Assembly (NCBI RefSeq): GCF_035046485.1
Contig: NC_085137.1
Coordinates: 344,028,505-344,092,504, forward strand
Direction of reading: 5' to 3'
Origin: Aedes albopictus
Lineage: Eukaryota > Arthropoda > Insecta > Diptera > Culicidae
DNA length: 64,000 nt
The translations under genes and the position numbers were made by a program. The notes beneath the pieces are model-generated. The model was given only the letters and a program-made list of their open reading frames with translations. It was not told the origin of the DNA and did no database searches. Of this stretch, positions 1 through 11,509 are shown piece by piece (within the stretch, counting starts at the first letter, position 1; each line of letters begins with the position of its first letter).

Positions 1-690
1 AAACACATAAAGCTTTTCTGGTAGAATTGAAGGACTTCATTATAGAACAATTTGGACGACCCTGAATGTCCCAAAGGATTATAATATGCTGGTAGACTTC
101 AGATTGCTCCAGTAATTGCGCTTGTTTATGCAGCGTTACTCAGTAAAACAGATATGGCTACTGTTACGAGTGTAGACCTGAGGTTCTGAACTCCAAGGTA
201 GTTTGGCTGATCTGGAATATCCCTGTAGTGTCTATAAATGACATTTGAGATTTCAAGAGCCTCACGGGTCCCAGCAGAATATGCAATACTTACAGTTTAT
301 GGCGAAAACACATAAAGCTTTTCTGGTAGAATTGAAGGACTTCATTATAGAACAATTTGGACGACCCTGAATGTCCCAAAGGATTATAATATGCTGGTAG
401 ACTTCAGATTGCTCCAGTAATTGCGCTTGTTTATGCAGCGTTACTCAGTAAAACAGATATGGCTACTGTTACGAGTGTAGACCTGAGGTTCTGAACTCCA
501 AGGTAGTTTGGCTGATCTGGAATATCCCTATAGTGTCTATAAATGATATCGTAGATGTCAAGGGCTTTACGGATCCCAGTAGGTTATGCAATGCTATTAT
601 TTGTGGCGAAAATACACAACCTTATTCTTGTAGAATTGAAGGACTTCACTATGGGACAGTTTGGAACACCTAGAACAACCCAGAATATAA
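1..690. repeat. Tandem repeat, 305-bp period, about 2.3 copies
   Basis: The first 305 bases recur from 306 onward. For about 235 bases the two copies are almost identical, then they diverge from about 541 (second copy) against 235 (first copy). A third, more divergent copy begins near 606. The array runs off the left edge, so the true copy number is unknown. No reading frame is conserved across copies. It could be a satellite block or a tandemly duplicated piece of a transposon. Confidence 0.85.
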
Positions 691-1500
691 AATACCTTTT
701 GCTAACCTTAACGAAGGCTAAATGAATACATATATACGTGACCCACATCCAAGCTCAGCTTTTAAAACACCTGGTATGTCAATTATTTCGTTTTTCCAAA
801 TTTCATGGTGTTCAGGATGTCCTAGGTTTTCAATGAAGCCCCAAATACAAATATTCACATTTTTCCCTAATAGAGGACTCAATTTGCAATAACTTTGCCG
901 AAGACAGTATTCTGTTTTATCGAATGGGTGAATTTATAAGCCGTTTAAATGTTGGGGTCATATATGACCCCTCCGGCTCCAAAGGGTTAAGGGTAACAAT
1001 GCTTGTCATACTTTCACACCACCGAGACCAACCCCCCCCCCCCTTAACCCTCTCCAAGCGGGACGTATTTCATGGATCACCCCTTTATGGCTGGCTTTCC
1101 GGAGAACCAGTGCACAGGCTTTGAGCCACTCTTTTTGGAGCACACACGCTCTGATTTACATAAGCATAACCCGCTTTCCTGTCAGCCTTCGTTTTTGTAT
1201 TGGTAGAGTTAACCGTAAGGCCTATCCTCATTGTCTGTGTCCAGAAGAACATAAGGTTCCTCCACTGCCCTGAGATTGATTCCAATTAGATCAATATCTT
1301 CCGCAGAGCCAAGGAGCATGTGCGACCGTGTGATGATATTGCAATTTCTCTGCACGGCAGACCTCCTCATCGCTCCTTCAAGTGCAACAGTTAATTTGAA
1401 AGAGCATCAACCTGCTTCAATTCATCTGAGGTAACAAACGAGATAGACACTTCGTCTGTGATCCGAATACTTGATTATGTTCCATCCAGAATCTGAAAGT
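691..1500. other. Unassigned intergenic DNA
   Basis: No protein, RNA or clear transposon end was recognised. The stretch includes a C-tract at about 1030-1042. The short open frames at 924-1124 and 1085-1285 overlap on opposite strands and look like chance. Confidence 0.5.
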
Positions 1501-2280
1501 AAAAAACCATCTGAAAATGATTCTATAAGGTTTTTTTCAGAAAATCTGCTGATATTTCTTTAGAAATATATCTTGGGATACCTTCCAGGATTTCTCACAA
1601 GATTATTTCGTAATTTTCACGCCATTTTTGTGATTATCGCCTTCCGAAGATTCGTCCGGGTTTCTATCAGAATTTTCCCAAACTTCGAACAATTCTCTCC
1701 AGGATTCTACCTTGAGAATCTTGCAGGATTCCTGAATTCCGACCGCTTTCTCTTGGAGTTTTTCACAAGAATTCTACAGAATTTCTTTCGTTGGTTTTTT
1801 TGGTATTGCTCACAGAGTCTCGAAATTCTCATGAATTGTCGTCTGCCGAAATTTCCCCGAGTTTCAGCTGGGATATTTCTCAAAGGTTCCTGCAGGATTT
1901 CTTTTGAAGTTTCACTTGAGATTTCTCTCGAGGTTTCTCTAGTTTTTTCAAAAGTTTACTTCCGGTGTTATTCATGGAATTTCTCTCAAGTTTTTTTTTT
2001 TTTACTTTCTCCTAACAATTTCTCCGGATTGCCTATTGGGATTACTGCAAGAACTATTGCTGACATTTCTCATGGAGTTCTTCCTGTGGTTTCTTTCAGA
2101 TTTTTTAAGCTTTTCCTTGTAGTTGTTCTCAGATATTTTTTTACAGATTTTCTCGGAATTATTCCCAGAGTTTTTCCTAGAATGCCGAATGAAAACTGAC
2201 ACGAGATTATGGGTGCTTCTTATGAGATTTATTTAATAGCTGCTTCCAGAATTCTTGCAGGGATTTTTCCTGGAGCTTTT
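1500..2280. repeat. Degenerate ~15-bp minisatellite-like repeats (T/C-rich strand)
   Basis: Units resembling TTTCTCRAGGATTTC recur imperfectly with a period near 12-15 bases. The repeats keep one frame open for 208 codons (1573-2199), giving a low-complexity F/I/S/R-rich translation that I do not regard as a gene. Similar blocks lie at 23.1-23.8, 31.3-33.06, 33.8-34.2, 54.8-55.0 and 55.85-56.3 kb. Confidence 0.7.
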
Positions 2281-2795
2281 TAGTTTAAACCTAGTCGTGC
2301 ATTGGGGTCATTATTGTAGAACGGGTTCCAAACAACCGAGCAGTACTCCAGTATGGATCGATATAGGGCACAGTACAAGGATTTAAGGCAATGGACGTCC
2401 ATGAACTCTTTAGCAGTTCTAAATATGAATCCCAGTACACTCGAAGCTTTCCCGACGACATAGCTGATATGCTGTTTAAAGGAGAGCTGTTCGTCCAAGA
2501 CTACACCAAGGTCTTTGATATGACTAACACGCTCAATTTGGGTACCTGACAAATTATAATTGAACAGTATAGGCCGTTTTTTGTTCGAGAACGAGATCGC
2601 CGAGCACTTAGATGGGTTGACTTCCATTCGATTTAAGGTACACCATTCAGCAAATGCATCCACCTGACGTTGAAGGAAATAGCAGTCTTCAATTAAGCGA
2701 ACACGAAGGTATAGTTTAAGATCGTCCGCAAAGGATAATCGCGGTCCTTCGATCATCATGTTTACATCGTTGAAATAGATAGTTAAGATATTACT
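2280..2795 (-). pseudogene. LINE reverse transcriptase fragment (non-LTR)
   Basis: Translation of the minus strand gives the C-terminal half of a non-LTR reverse transcriptase. A YFNDV-like stretch is followed by the catalytic FADD box (FADDLKLY), then NPSKC, a KDLGVVLD motif and the LKSLYCALYRSILEY region. The frame is open from about 2795 down to 2280. There is no endonuclease or N-terminal RT domain, so this is a 5'-truncated and probably 3'-truncated dead copy. It belongs to the same group as the LINE at 35.8-36.4 kb, which shares the KDLGVxLD and LKSLY motifs. The clade is uncertain (jockey/I-like). Confidence 0.88.
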
Positions 2796-3023
2796 TTATC
2801 AATACAATAGCAGACAAGATTTGTCGATCTTTTTTTTGAAACATCAAAAGAAATGCCAACATTCAGCGTCGAACCTACGACCTTTACAGGCGGAGATGCT
2901 TACCACTCAACTGTGGCTCACTGTTGTGAATGTCACGGGAATAAGACGAATAAGAGCATAAGCTTCTTCGTTTCCTCAGCTCAGAAAGAGGCATCTCTGG
3001 GTGTATGTGTTGCATTTCATGTA

Positions 3024-3868
3024 CCGTCAAGGCGCCATTCACCGTGGGGGCTCCATTCACCGTGTGCCTTCGAATATTTTTTCATTATCTCCATATTATG
3101 ATCCCTTAAATTTCACCAATACAACACTAATGTATTGTTACCATGTCAAAACGCTCATTAGGAACATTCAAAAGTATCATTTTGATACTAAAGTGTGTTT
3201 ACATGAAGCGAGTTTCTGCTCGTTCACTTCATTCATAGTAAAAAAACAAAAACTGCGCTAAGGTGATTTAAGCGATAAACTAAATGTAGTAACGTTTTTA
3301 TTCCACCAAGAAGCAATTAAATTATCAGGTATGTATTTTGCATTACCGAAGTAAGTTTAACAAGAAAGTACGATTACTCGTACTTTTTAATTGAAATAAA
3401 AAGGCACGGTAAATGGGTACCCTAAAAATCAATGGTCTCCATTCACCGTGCCCCATATTGTCCCATATATCTAGAAAAAATCGAAAATTTGAACATTCGT
3501 TTTACTAATAAAATCTTGCAAGTTATTACTTAAAATGAATTTAAACGAAGAAAATTCTCTTGGCTGGGTTGTTTTGATCATTTTTAAACAAAGTAGAATA
3601 AAATTGCTTATACACGGTGAATGGGTCCCTACTACCACGGTGAATGGAGACCTACCACGGAGTTAGGCGACCCTACTACCCTTTACTAATTGTGCTATAT
3701 CACCAAATTTTGTGAAAATTTTTCTACTTCTGTGGATATTGCTTTAATTTTAACCTATAACGAAGGCAATTAAAAGCGGCACCAACAATGTTTATAAGAC
3801 TGGTGTCAAATGACAGCCCTTATTTGCCCCGAATACTCTTAGATCCACGGTGAATGGTGCCTTGACGG
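3024..3868. mobile_element. 845-bp MITE with TA target duplication and reiterated terminal motif
   Basis: The left end reads CCGTCAAGGCGCCATTCACC and the right end is its inverted copy with one mismatch (24-bp terminal inverted repeat). TA dinucleotides at 3022-3023 and 3869-3870 are the target duplication expected of a Tc1/mariner-type mover. The motif CATTCACCGTG, or its complement, recurs inside at about 3052, 3431, 3616, 3639 and 3845 in both orientations. No transposase frame is present. Confidence 0.88.
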
Positions 3869-3870
3869 TA

Positions 3871-4791
3871 GAAGAGCTAAATTAGTTCTTATGTAGAAAT
3901 TTTCAGATATTTCGACAAGAACAAAAATTGATATCATATCACTTTGAGTTATTCATGCAATCTTCACTAAATTTTTGAATAACACATCAAAATCACATCA
4001 AGCTATGACATCAAAAGTTGATATATGATTTAGATATTCTCTTCTACCTGAGTTGAAATCCACGGCGAAACCAGGAAAGAATTCAAGGAAAATTTGTCTA
4101 AAATCATTCGCAGGTTTTAAATGTTAAACCTGCTGATAGGTCCTCAGGAAAACCGCCGAGACCTTATCAAGGTCTCAGTCTTTTTAACAATCGACCGGAA
4201 CTGACGGCATAAATTGATTACGTTTTTTTATGTTTTTATATATGCTCACTTATGCGGAAAAAATCAATACTTTGCCTTGAGTTGGATGAAAATGGGAGCA
4301 TATATGCTTAGTAAGGGAAGTGGTACCTTATACAGATAATTTTTTGGATAGAATTTCAACAGATTCAAAGGGTGCACTATGTTGGGCATGTAGACGTTAG
4401 ACATCTGCAAATTTGTTTAGCGAAATTTAGGCTTTTATCAGCTTATGACTAAAAAAACTTATAACTTTAAAGAAAATAAATGATTGGAAGAAGACCTGGA
4501 AATCACGGCGAGCGTGGAGTTGGTGACAGTCATTAAATTGCGACAGCGACATTGAGCTCAGCATTCAGCATTAGATACGACTATCCAAAGAAAATAGTTA
4601 CGGCAATGTGTTGGCAGATTAGATTATATAATTGGTACAAAACTATTAGATACTCAAATCAACATCCTGTTCCACTAATCATAATTGAGCCTTCCAGGGG
4701 TCCTAAGAATACCGGCATTGTGTGAATATTAGAGAGCTTAACCGTTCGGGATCCATGTAGCCGAAATGGTTTACGCGCGGTTATTTAACAA
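3871..4791. other. Unassigned AT-rich intergenic DNA
   Basis: No coding potential or repeat with defined ends was seen. One small hairpin (GAGACCTTATCAAGGTCTC, about 4158-4176) stands out but has no clear context. Confidence 0.5.
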
Positions 4792-4793
4792 TA

Positions 4794-5510
4794 GGGGAGA
4801 CCGGGGAGACTTGATCCCTTTTTCTTAATTTACCTGAAACTTTAAGAAAAAACACAAAACTAGATCCGATTTCCGTACAAAATGGCAGGTAAACATCTAT
4901 TGCAAGTTAATACACAACAGAAGGTCTTTAAATTATTGTCAAAGTTTTCAAAACTGTGTTTTTATGGAGGCATGTCTTATAATGTATTTTACAAAAATAG
5001 GTGACACTTGATCCCCCTTTCAGCACATGGTTTATTTAAAGGGAAAATAATTCCAGAGTCTTCCTATTCAGTTTCTTTTCGAGTTTGCTTGTATTTTTGA
5101 TGAATATGGAGTGTTTGAAATTGTAAGATTTCCTTAAGTTTTTAAGGATATGCCGTATTTTCAAAATGGGGAGACTTGATCCCCCTTTTATTGGTTTGTA
5201 CTAAAGTTAAAATTATCTGACACATTTTATCGTTGAATAGACTAGAATTCCAAGTAAATAGAGGCTTCCGAATAGAATTTTATTTATCACATATATAATG
5301 TGTGTGTAACCCTCGAGGGATCAAGTCTCCCCATGTCACTGTTGTGTATACTAAGCTGAATTAATTAAAATATGTTCACATTTAAAAAAAAAACAGTCGT
5401 TTGTCCAGGAGTAGTTTTGAAAAAAATATGCTAGAAGAAAAATGTTTTTGATTCCGAGCAAATATGGGGGGAACAAGTCTCCCCAGGGATCAAGTCTCCT
5501 CAGTCTCCCC
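4794..5510. mobile_element. 717-bp MITE with TA target duplication, internal GGGGAGACTTGATCCC copies
   Basis: The left end GGGGAGACCGGGGAGACTTG is matched by an inverted right end reading CAAGTCTCCTCAGTCTCCCC. TA lies at 4792-4793 and 5511-5512. Internal copies of the core GGGGAGACTTGATCCCCC or its complement occur near 5004, 5167, 5307 and 5470. No transposase frame exists. The plan resembles the element at 3024-3868 although the sequence does not. Confidence 0.88.
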
Positions 5511-5512
5511 TA

Positions 5513-6132
5513 CTATGTTGAGGGTACTCGATTCGATTCCCGGTCAGCATCAGGATCTTTTCTAAAAGAAACCAGTTAATAACTGTGAAAGTGCCCCTTG
5601 AACACTGAGCTGAACACCCGGTTATGCTTCTGTACACTTAGGAAATTTGATTTATTGGCAAATATCCATGTACCGAACCAACTGAATTAATCTGGTGTAC
5701 AAATCTCTCAGCTGTATATTTTCTGATTGGTTCGATCACGTTTAATTTCCTACAAGATGTGTAATAATTGCCGGCTTGCAACTCTAGCATTTCCAGCCAT
5801 TCAAATCACCGATTCGGGCTAATCGCTTTGATTGGTGAACAATCCGATAAACGGTTTATGGGCTTCCACTTTGCAAAACAAAGCTTGTCAATCACCACCA
5901 GGCACAAAAGCAGCCTCCGTTTTTGAGTTGTTCCATTCATCCGCGTAAATTATGCCCACAACGATGATGGGTGATGCACGGCGCCGAAGATAATGGTACC
6001 CTCCGTTGGCCGGCAGAGACCCCGCTAATAAAAGTAAAAGTGAACCACGGCGCTCTCGCTACAAACCATTACGGACCTTGAAGCGATCCGAACCTGGCCA
6101 CTGGTCACAGTGTAGTTCGTAACGGCGCAGCG
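5513..6132 (+). promoter_or_regulatory. Upstream region of LRR gene 1
   Basis: This is the intergenic DNA before the start codon at 6133. The final 150 bases are less AT-rich than the surroundings. An AATAAAAG sequence at 6027-6034 is a weak TATA-like candidate about 100 bases before the ATG. No confident initiator or NF-kB site could be assigned by eye, so the promoter call is tentative. Confidence 0.3.
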
Positions 6133-7449
6133 ATGAGGTTGCAATCGTTTCGGTGGGCTTCGATGGCCCAGGGCTTCCTAGCAGTGGCTCTCGTGTTCAC
6201 TATAGCCCAAGTCGCGTGTGATGTGGTGATTTGCAATTATGAAAAATTCGAACTGTACGATAGTATGTACCACAAGAAAAAGGACGATTTCTGTGTATTC
6301 AACGAAGTGTACATGTCGGCCAGCATTCGGTATGGTGATTTTATGGCCAGTAGTTTGGATTACCAGAAAATTGCGTTTACAAATTCAAAGTTTCCCATTG
6401 TTCCACCCTCGCTTTATCGAAACTTTGACGACATTCGTGAGCTGTACGTAAGAAGATGTTCGCTAGAATCCTTGAGAATAACGCGACTGATTGAAAAGAT
6501 GTACGCCGGAAACAATCAAATCACCTCTGTTATTGTGGATGGAAACGGATCGAATAACCTGAAGGAGTTGTACTTGGAAGCAAACATGCTAAAAGACCTT
6601 TCGAATATTACCAACCTACCAAACCTACAAGTGCTTGTTCTGGAAAACAATTCGCATCTTGGAAACATAGATCTCGCCGTATTTTCAAGAATGACAAAAC
6701 TGTGGAAACTGGATCTCGAAAATGTTGGCATGACTAGAATCGTGAATAGCCTTAGATTAAATCTGCAAGAACTGAAAAGGCTAGATCTCTCAAACAATCA
6801 GCTCACCTACGTAGACATGCAGCTGTTCCAAACGTTCTCCAAATTGGAGCACTTATGGCTCAACGGAAATAAAATCTTCTATATGGAAATGGAACCCATC
6901 AGGACCTTCTTGCCGGACATCCGCAGTATAGTGATCGATGATAATTACTGGGGCTGTCAACATTTATCAATTGTTAGCAAATACCTTCTCGACAACAACA
7001 TTATCATCCGAAGTAGTGAATGCAAAACTCGATCAGTTCATAAAGTGTGTTGTTCTGATACTACGGATCTGATTGACTACCGATACATAATAGAAATGAG
7101 CATCAAATCTGAGGCGAAATTCCAAACTGAAATCAAAAGTCTTGAACAAGCAAACCACAACCTACATGAAACTGTCGAAGGAATGCGACTTCAGCTGAAC
7201 ACGCTGATCCAAAATTATACGGGAATGCTGGAAGAGAGGAAGAATATAGCCACTCAACCCCCACCAACGCTGTCACCATCGTCTGAATCTGCCGAGGACT
7301 ATTCGTACTACGAAAGCAGTGAGCCAGAGAATGATGTCGAATTGGATCCAGACGCGGACCATTCGGCACAAAACTCTGGAGGGGAAAACTTCACCATAAC
7401 GGAGGAGGAGAATAGTGCGGAGCGAAGTCTACCGAGTAATAAAGTGTAA
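6133..7449 (+). CDS. Secreted LRR protein with coiled coil, LRIM-like (gene 1)
   Basis: A 438-residue single-exon frame. Residues 1-29 form a signal peptide with a hydrophobic core around 12-28. An N-terminal cysteine-bearing cap (C34, C54) is followed by roughly six to seven leucine-rich repeats at about 95-290, with LxxLxLxxN cores such as LKRLDLSNNQL. After the repeats come WGC (C275), SEC (C297) and a C306-C307 pair, the cysteine layout shared by mosquito LRIM proteins. A coiled coil is predicted by eye at 316-370. The tail (385-430) is acidic and Ser-rich. Several N-glycosylation sequons (138, 158, 172, 361, 419) fit secretion. LRIM1 and APL1C of Anopheles use these parts to form a disulfide-linked haemolymph complex with TEP1; the same role here is inference. 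The repeat number suggests the short LRIM class. An intracellular LRR protein is unlikely given the signal peptide. The acidic tail is not something I recognise as typical of the family. Confidence 0.92.
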   Translation: MRLQSFRWASMAQGFLAVALVFTIAQVACDVVICNYEKFELYDSMYHKKKDDFCVFNEVYMSASIRYGDFMASSLDYQKIAFTNSKFPIVPPSLYRNFDDIRELYVRRCSLESLRITRLIEKMYAGNNQITSVIVDGNGSNNLKELYLEANMLKDLSNITNLPNLQVLVLENNSHLGNIDLAVFSRMTKLWKLDLENVGMTRIVNSLRLNLQELKRLDLSNNQLTYVDMQLFQTFSKLEHLWLNGNKIFYMEMEPIRTFLPDIRSIVIDDNYWGCQHLSIVSKYLLDNNIIIRSSECKTRSVHKVCCSDTTDLIDYRYIIEMSIKSEAKFQTEIKSLEQANHNLHETVEGMRLQLNTLIQNYTGMLEERKNIATQPPPTLSPSSESAEDYSYYESSEPENDVELDPDADHSAQNSGGENFTITEEENSAERSLPSNKV

Positions 7450-7769
7450 AGTGATGGAAAGTTTTTAATGATCATGGATCATTGCCATTTCCGGAGAAGT
7501 GCGATAAATTAAGTGAAATCTGTCGATAAGCTTCAATATTGAAAAGTGCTGATTGGAGTCATATAATCATGTCAAATGAAGTGCCGTAAATAGTGTAGAA
7601 AAGATGTGTGTGCAGTAACCAGTGTAGATCGTTGAATAATAAGCTCATCTACGAGAATCGAACTTATGGATACTTAATTTTACCTCAGATGCAGATTGTA
7701 AAGGTAATGGTAAAGCTTACGAAGCCTTTGCTTCAACTTTATTAAAAATGAGCTATCTGCAATGTATGT
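7450..7769 (+). other. Probable 3' UTR and flank of LRR gene 1
   Basis: AT-rich DNA follows the TAA stop. No perfect AATAAA was found close by; ATTAAA at about 7741 is the best polyadenylation candidate. The 3' end is therefore not fixed. Confidence 0.35.
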
Positions 7770-7773
7770 TTAA

Positions 7774-7890
7774 CCCTAAAAGGGAAACCTTCATGGCCTC
7801 AGTTTCGTCACCTCGCTGAGTGTGTTCCATTAAAGACGAGCTCTGAAAGGCGGCTGGGGTCCAAATGGACCCCAGGTATCCCTTTTAGGG
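7774..7890. mobile_element. 117-bp piggyBac-like MITE, copy 1
   Basis: The element starts CCCTAAAAGGGAAACC and ends GGTATCCCTTTTAGGG, flanked exactly by TTAA at 7770-7773 and 7891-7894. A TTAA duplication and a CCCTA-type terminus are hallmarks of piggyBac. A second copy at 57569-57684 shares nearly the whole interior. Confidence 0.92.
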
Positions 7891-8130
7891 TTAATGTAGA
7901 TGTTAGAAGCGTTTCCCATCTAATTTATGTGATTTTATGTGACATCATCCCATAAAAGCATAATTCATTTTTATAAACACCCATTCTTAATGTGCACAAT
8001 TCGGTATCTCAACATAGATATAATAACGTATGATATGAAAAAAGGCGCTCTCCATTAACTATGAAGACTCAATTTTGGTACGTAGGTAATGGACAGGCCC
8101 AAACGTTCTTACGGTCAACAGTAGGAAGTG

Positions 8131-8309
8131 GAGCGGACTTGGTGTGATGGTTAGAACACTTGACTATCACGCCGAGGACCTGGGATCGAATCCCACTCCC
8201 GATAAACTCACAAAACTTGAGTTCTTCCTTCGGAACGGAAGTAAAACGTGGATCCCGAGATGAACTAGCCTTGGGCTAAAAATCTCGTTAATACAGATAA
8301 AAAAAAACA
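8131..8309 (+). mobile_element. tRNA-derived SINE (family C), copy 1
   Basis: The head carries a box-A-like GGTGTGATGGTTAGAAC and a box B GGATCGAATCC, giving an RNA polymerase III promoter. A tRNA-unrelated body and an A-rich tail (about 8299-8308) follow. A reverse copy with the same head and body lies at 53111-53273. It is not a functional tRNA gene because no acceptor stem pairs around it. Confidence 0.85.
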
Positions 8310-9292
8310 GCAGGAAGAAGGAATGTTAATTCATCAACTAGTAGGTAGAGACGTACTCACTAACATTAAAACCGTCAGCAGATCTGACTTGGTACATTCG
8401 GCTATACATTTACTCAATAAATTGAATGTATTTGCACAAAGGTATAGTTTGATACTACCAACTCACAGCCATAACCTAAATATCCATGAACTTTCCGTCG
8501 ATATCCCTTTTGGGACGGAGCGCAAAAAAGTAAAATCTCCATACAAATGGCTCAACTTTGGCTCTCCAGAAGTCTTACATTTCCCAACAAAACAACAATT
8601 ATTTTTTTCCATTCGTAAGAACTACTCTTAATCTTTCGATTTCTAGCTTTGACTACCTAGATGAATCGAAATAAAAAATATGCGACGGATAAAACTTTTT
8701 CATGTTTTACGGTTTTTGTCTACTTTTTGTTTACCTTGTTGTGGTAAATCTCACAGGCAACGAAAATAAAAGTTTATTTGCATACATACAAGTACAAGTA
8801 ATGACTGAATTATTGAAACTGTTCACATAACATAAAACAAAGTCTAAACAAATGAAAAAAATATGCAAAACTGTTACCGTTCAACAGCACAATTGTACTG
8901 ATGATTCGTCACGAAAGGGATATAAGCCGAACTGTTCCTGAATTCTGAGCAGAGTTTAAAAATTGCATTTTCAATTAGTACAATCAACGTGGATTTTGAA
9001 AATTCTTAACAGAGGGATCAAAAAAATTCATTCTGATGAATGAATTTTCTCACTTATTCATTCATTTTTCTGTCACTGACAATTTTCACTGAGAAATAGA
9101 ACTAGACCGTAACTCTCATCAAGTCGGATTGTGCATCTGTTAACAATAATTGAACATTTTACGACGTGAGACAAAATATTCATGACAGAGAATTGAATGA
9201 AAAAAGAGGCATTCAGCTGAAAGTGGCCAAACGCGAATGAAAAAATGAAAATGACAATTTTTACTTTGAATCTTCATTTTTTTTACACTCTG
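8310..9292. other. Unassigned AT-rich intergenic DNA
   Basis: The only frame of note (8323-8631, 102 codons) shows no recognisable motif. No transposon termini were identified. Confidence 0.4.
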
Positions 9293-9381
9293 GGCTTTGA
9301 TAAAATTCTTGCTTTCAAAATAAAGTATTCTCAGAAATTCTGAGAATACTATATTTGCAAAGCAAGAATTTAATCAAAGCC
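9293..9381. repeat. 89-bp near-perfect hairpin
   Basis: GGCTTTGATAAAATTCTTGC at the left is matched by its inverted copy ending at 9381, with a second paired block AGTATTCTCAG/CTGAGAATACT at the centre. It is probably a very small MITE. Flanking target duplications are not clear. Confidence 0.75.
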
Positions 9382-10290
9382 TTGATGAACTTTTTTATGA
9401 CAAATATTCCAATGTTTTGTTCAACGTATAGGCAGAGCTGGATAACATCAGACTTCTCAGTTGACTGCTTGACCACCTTCACTATCACTGGAGGCCCATC
9501 AATATCAAGACGATAATTGCTAGGATAAAACTTTTTTTATAATCATAGATCACTTTGCAGTCTTTGACATTTTAGGCTATATTTCATTACTTACATGATT
9601 CATGTAAAATATTACAAGAAAATGCAAGCAACTGAAATTTCCCAGACTAAATCCCATACAAATTTCAACCACATTACAGAGCACGAGGGCGCAACATAAT
9701 CGCCAAATGCTAATCAGGTTGCATCTCGCAAATTGTTGGCTAGATAACGGTAGTGAGTTAACGCCAAATAAGAACGAAAGCGATGCAAGCGTCATAAGTG
9801 TCCAATTGGGTTGTTTTGCGAATAAAATATTGCTATTTTCCATAGCCTAATCGAAAGAGCTCATTTTCCTGAGTACAACGTGAATTTATTAGATTTTAAT
9901 ACCTTTGTTTTGATGGTTAAATTAACAAAACAGTTTTAACTTTCGTGGATAGAATGACAGTTCAATCGATAAAATGACAGTTCGACCCGAACAAAAAATT
10001 TACAAACTCTAAATGCATTTTAAAAATAGTTCCCGGACTTCAAAAATTCTGAAATTTTGGATAACGACTAATTTTTGGGCGGAAAATCAGATTATGAAAT
10101 AATCTGGATACCCCTAAAGAACCCAATTGACGAACTGATGAATATTTGAATCAACCTTTGAAAATAAGAACGATGGATAGTGAGAAGAGTGAGACGTCTG
10201 TATGTATGTGGCTTTAGTTACGTCAAGATTGTGTTCTCTTACACATATTTATCGTTTGCGTTGACTTTGTTCACTTTTGTAAATTCCGAC
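9382..10290. other. Unassigned intergenic DNA
   Basis: No recognised gene or repeat. The minus-strand frame at 9577-9843 has hydrophobic stretches but no known motif or splice context. Confidence 0.4.
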
Positions 10291-10299
10291 GAAACACCC

Positions 10300-11500
10300 A
10301 TCGCTGGTTCTGCATCACTACCGGTAGTCTCTAATGTGGTCTGAGCCTATATTGTTGCTAACCGTATTTCAGGTTTAAAAAAAGCCACGGTTTGATATGT
10401 CACATGCATGGGTTTGGATTATTTTTGTATTTTTATTTGGCCACTTTCGGTGGAACACCCGAAACCGATTACGGAACACTACCGGTAGTTTGAAATGTGG
10501 CCTGAGCTATTTTTCTTGCAAACCGTTGATCAGGTTATCGAAAAAGTCACGATTTAATGTGTATCTGTATTGGTTCATTCTACTTTTACATTTTCCAATT
10601 CCAATGGAACACCCGGAACCGGCTCCGGGACACTATCGGTTGTCCCAAATATGGTCTGAGACTATGTTCTTATTAACCGTTCATTGAGTTATCGAAAAAG
10701 CTGCAATTTGATGTACCGCATCCATGGGATTGGTTCCATTTTATTGTTTACACTTCCGGCGGGACAACCGGAACCGACCCCGTGACAGTACTGATTGTCC
10801 CTAGTATTGTTTGAGTCTAGTTTCTTGCTAACAGATTTCCTAAAAAGCCGCGAATTGATGCGTGGTTTTGGTTCATATTTGCATTTGACCGATTCCGGCG
10901 AGACAACCTCAACTGCTTCTGGAACACTACCGGTATGTAGTCTCTAATGTGATCTTAGCCTATTTTTGCTAGCCACTCATCAGGTTCTCGAAAAATCTGC
11001 GATCAGATGTGTCGCATGCATGGGTTTGGTTCTTGTTTGCATTTCGCCACTTCTGACATGAATCCTGAGACTGGTTCCGGAACACTACCGATAGACTTAG
11101 GTTTGGTCTGAGCCTATTTTCTTGCTGGGCGTTCATCAAGTTATCGACAAAGACGCTATTTAATATGCCGCATGCATATGTTTTGGTCCCTTCTATATTT
11201 GTCCACTTCCGGCGGGACACCCGGTTCCGGAACACTATCGGTTGTCCCAAATATGGACTGAAATCATTTTTTTGCTAACCTTTAATCAGGTTATCCGCGG
11301 TTGTATGTGTCACGGTTCCAATATGGTCTGACAATATTTTCCTGATAACTGTTCATCAGGTTATCAAAAAAGCCGCTATTTGATGTGTCGCATGCATGGG
11401 TTTTGTTCACTTTTATGCTTGGCCATTTTCGGCGGGACACCTGGAACCAGTTTCAGAACCCTACCGGTTTAGATATGATCTGAAACTATGTCATGTTTAT
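10300..11500. repeat. Satellite-like array, about 8 monomers of ~150-160 bp
   Basis: A conserved block CAGGTTATCGAAAAAGCC, or close variants, recurs at about 10370, 10531, 10684, 10833, 10978, 11137, 11286 and 11355. Each is followed by a GCATGCATGGGTTTGG-like block and a CCGGAACACTACCGGT-like block. Monomers are divergent and two are shortened near 10833 and 11286, so the array is old. Open frames inside it are by-products of the repeat. Confidence 0.9.
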
Positions 11501-11509
11501 CCACTGTTA

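Noticed and set aside
1573..2199. 208-codon open frame
   Set aside because: It lies wholly in degenerate short repeats, has a repetitive F/I/S/R-rich translation, no domain, and an open frame on the other strand as well.
10397..11250. Frames within the satellite-like array
   Set aside because: They repeat with the monomer and are not conserved in phase between copies.
10300..11500. CRISPR-like array
   Set aside because: The units are long, divergent and contiguous without unique spacers, in a eukaryotic setting.
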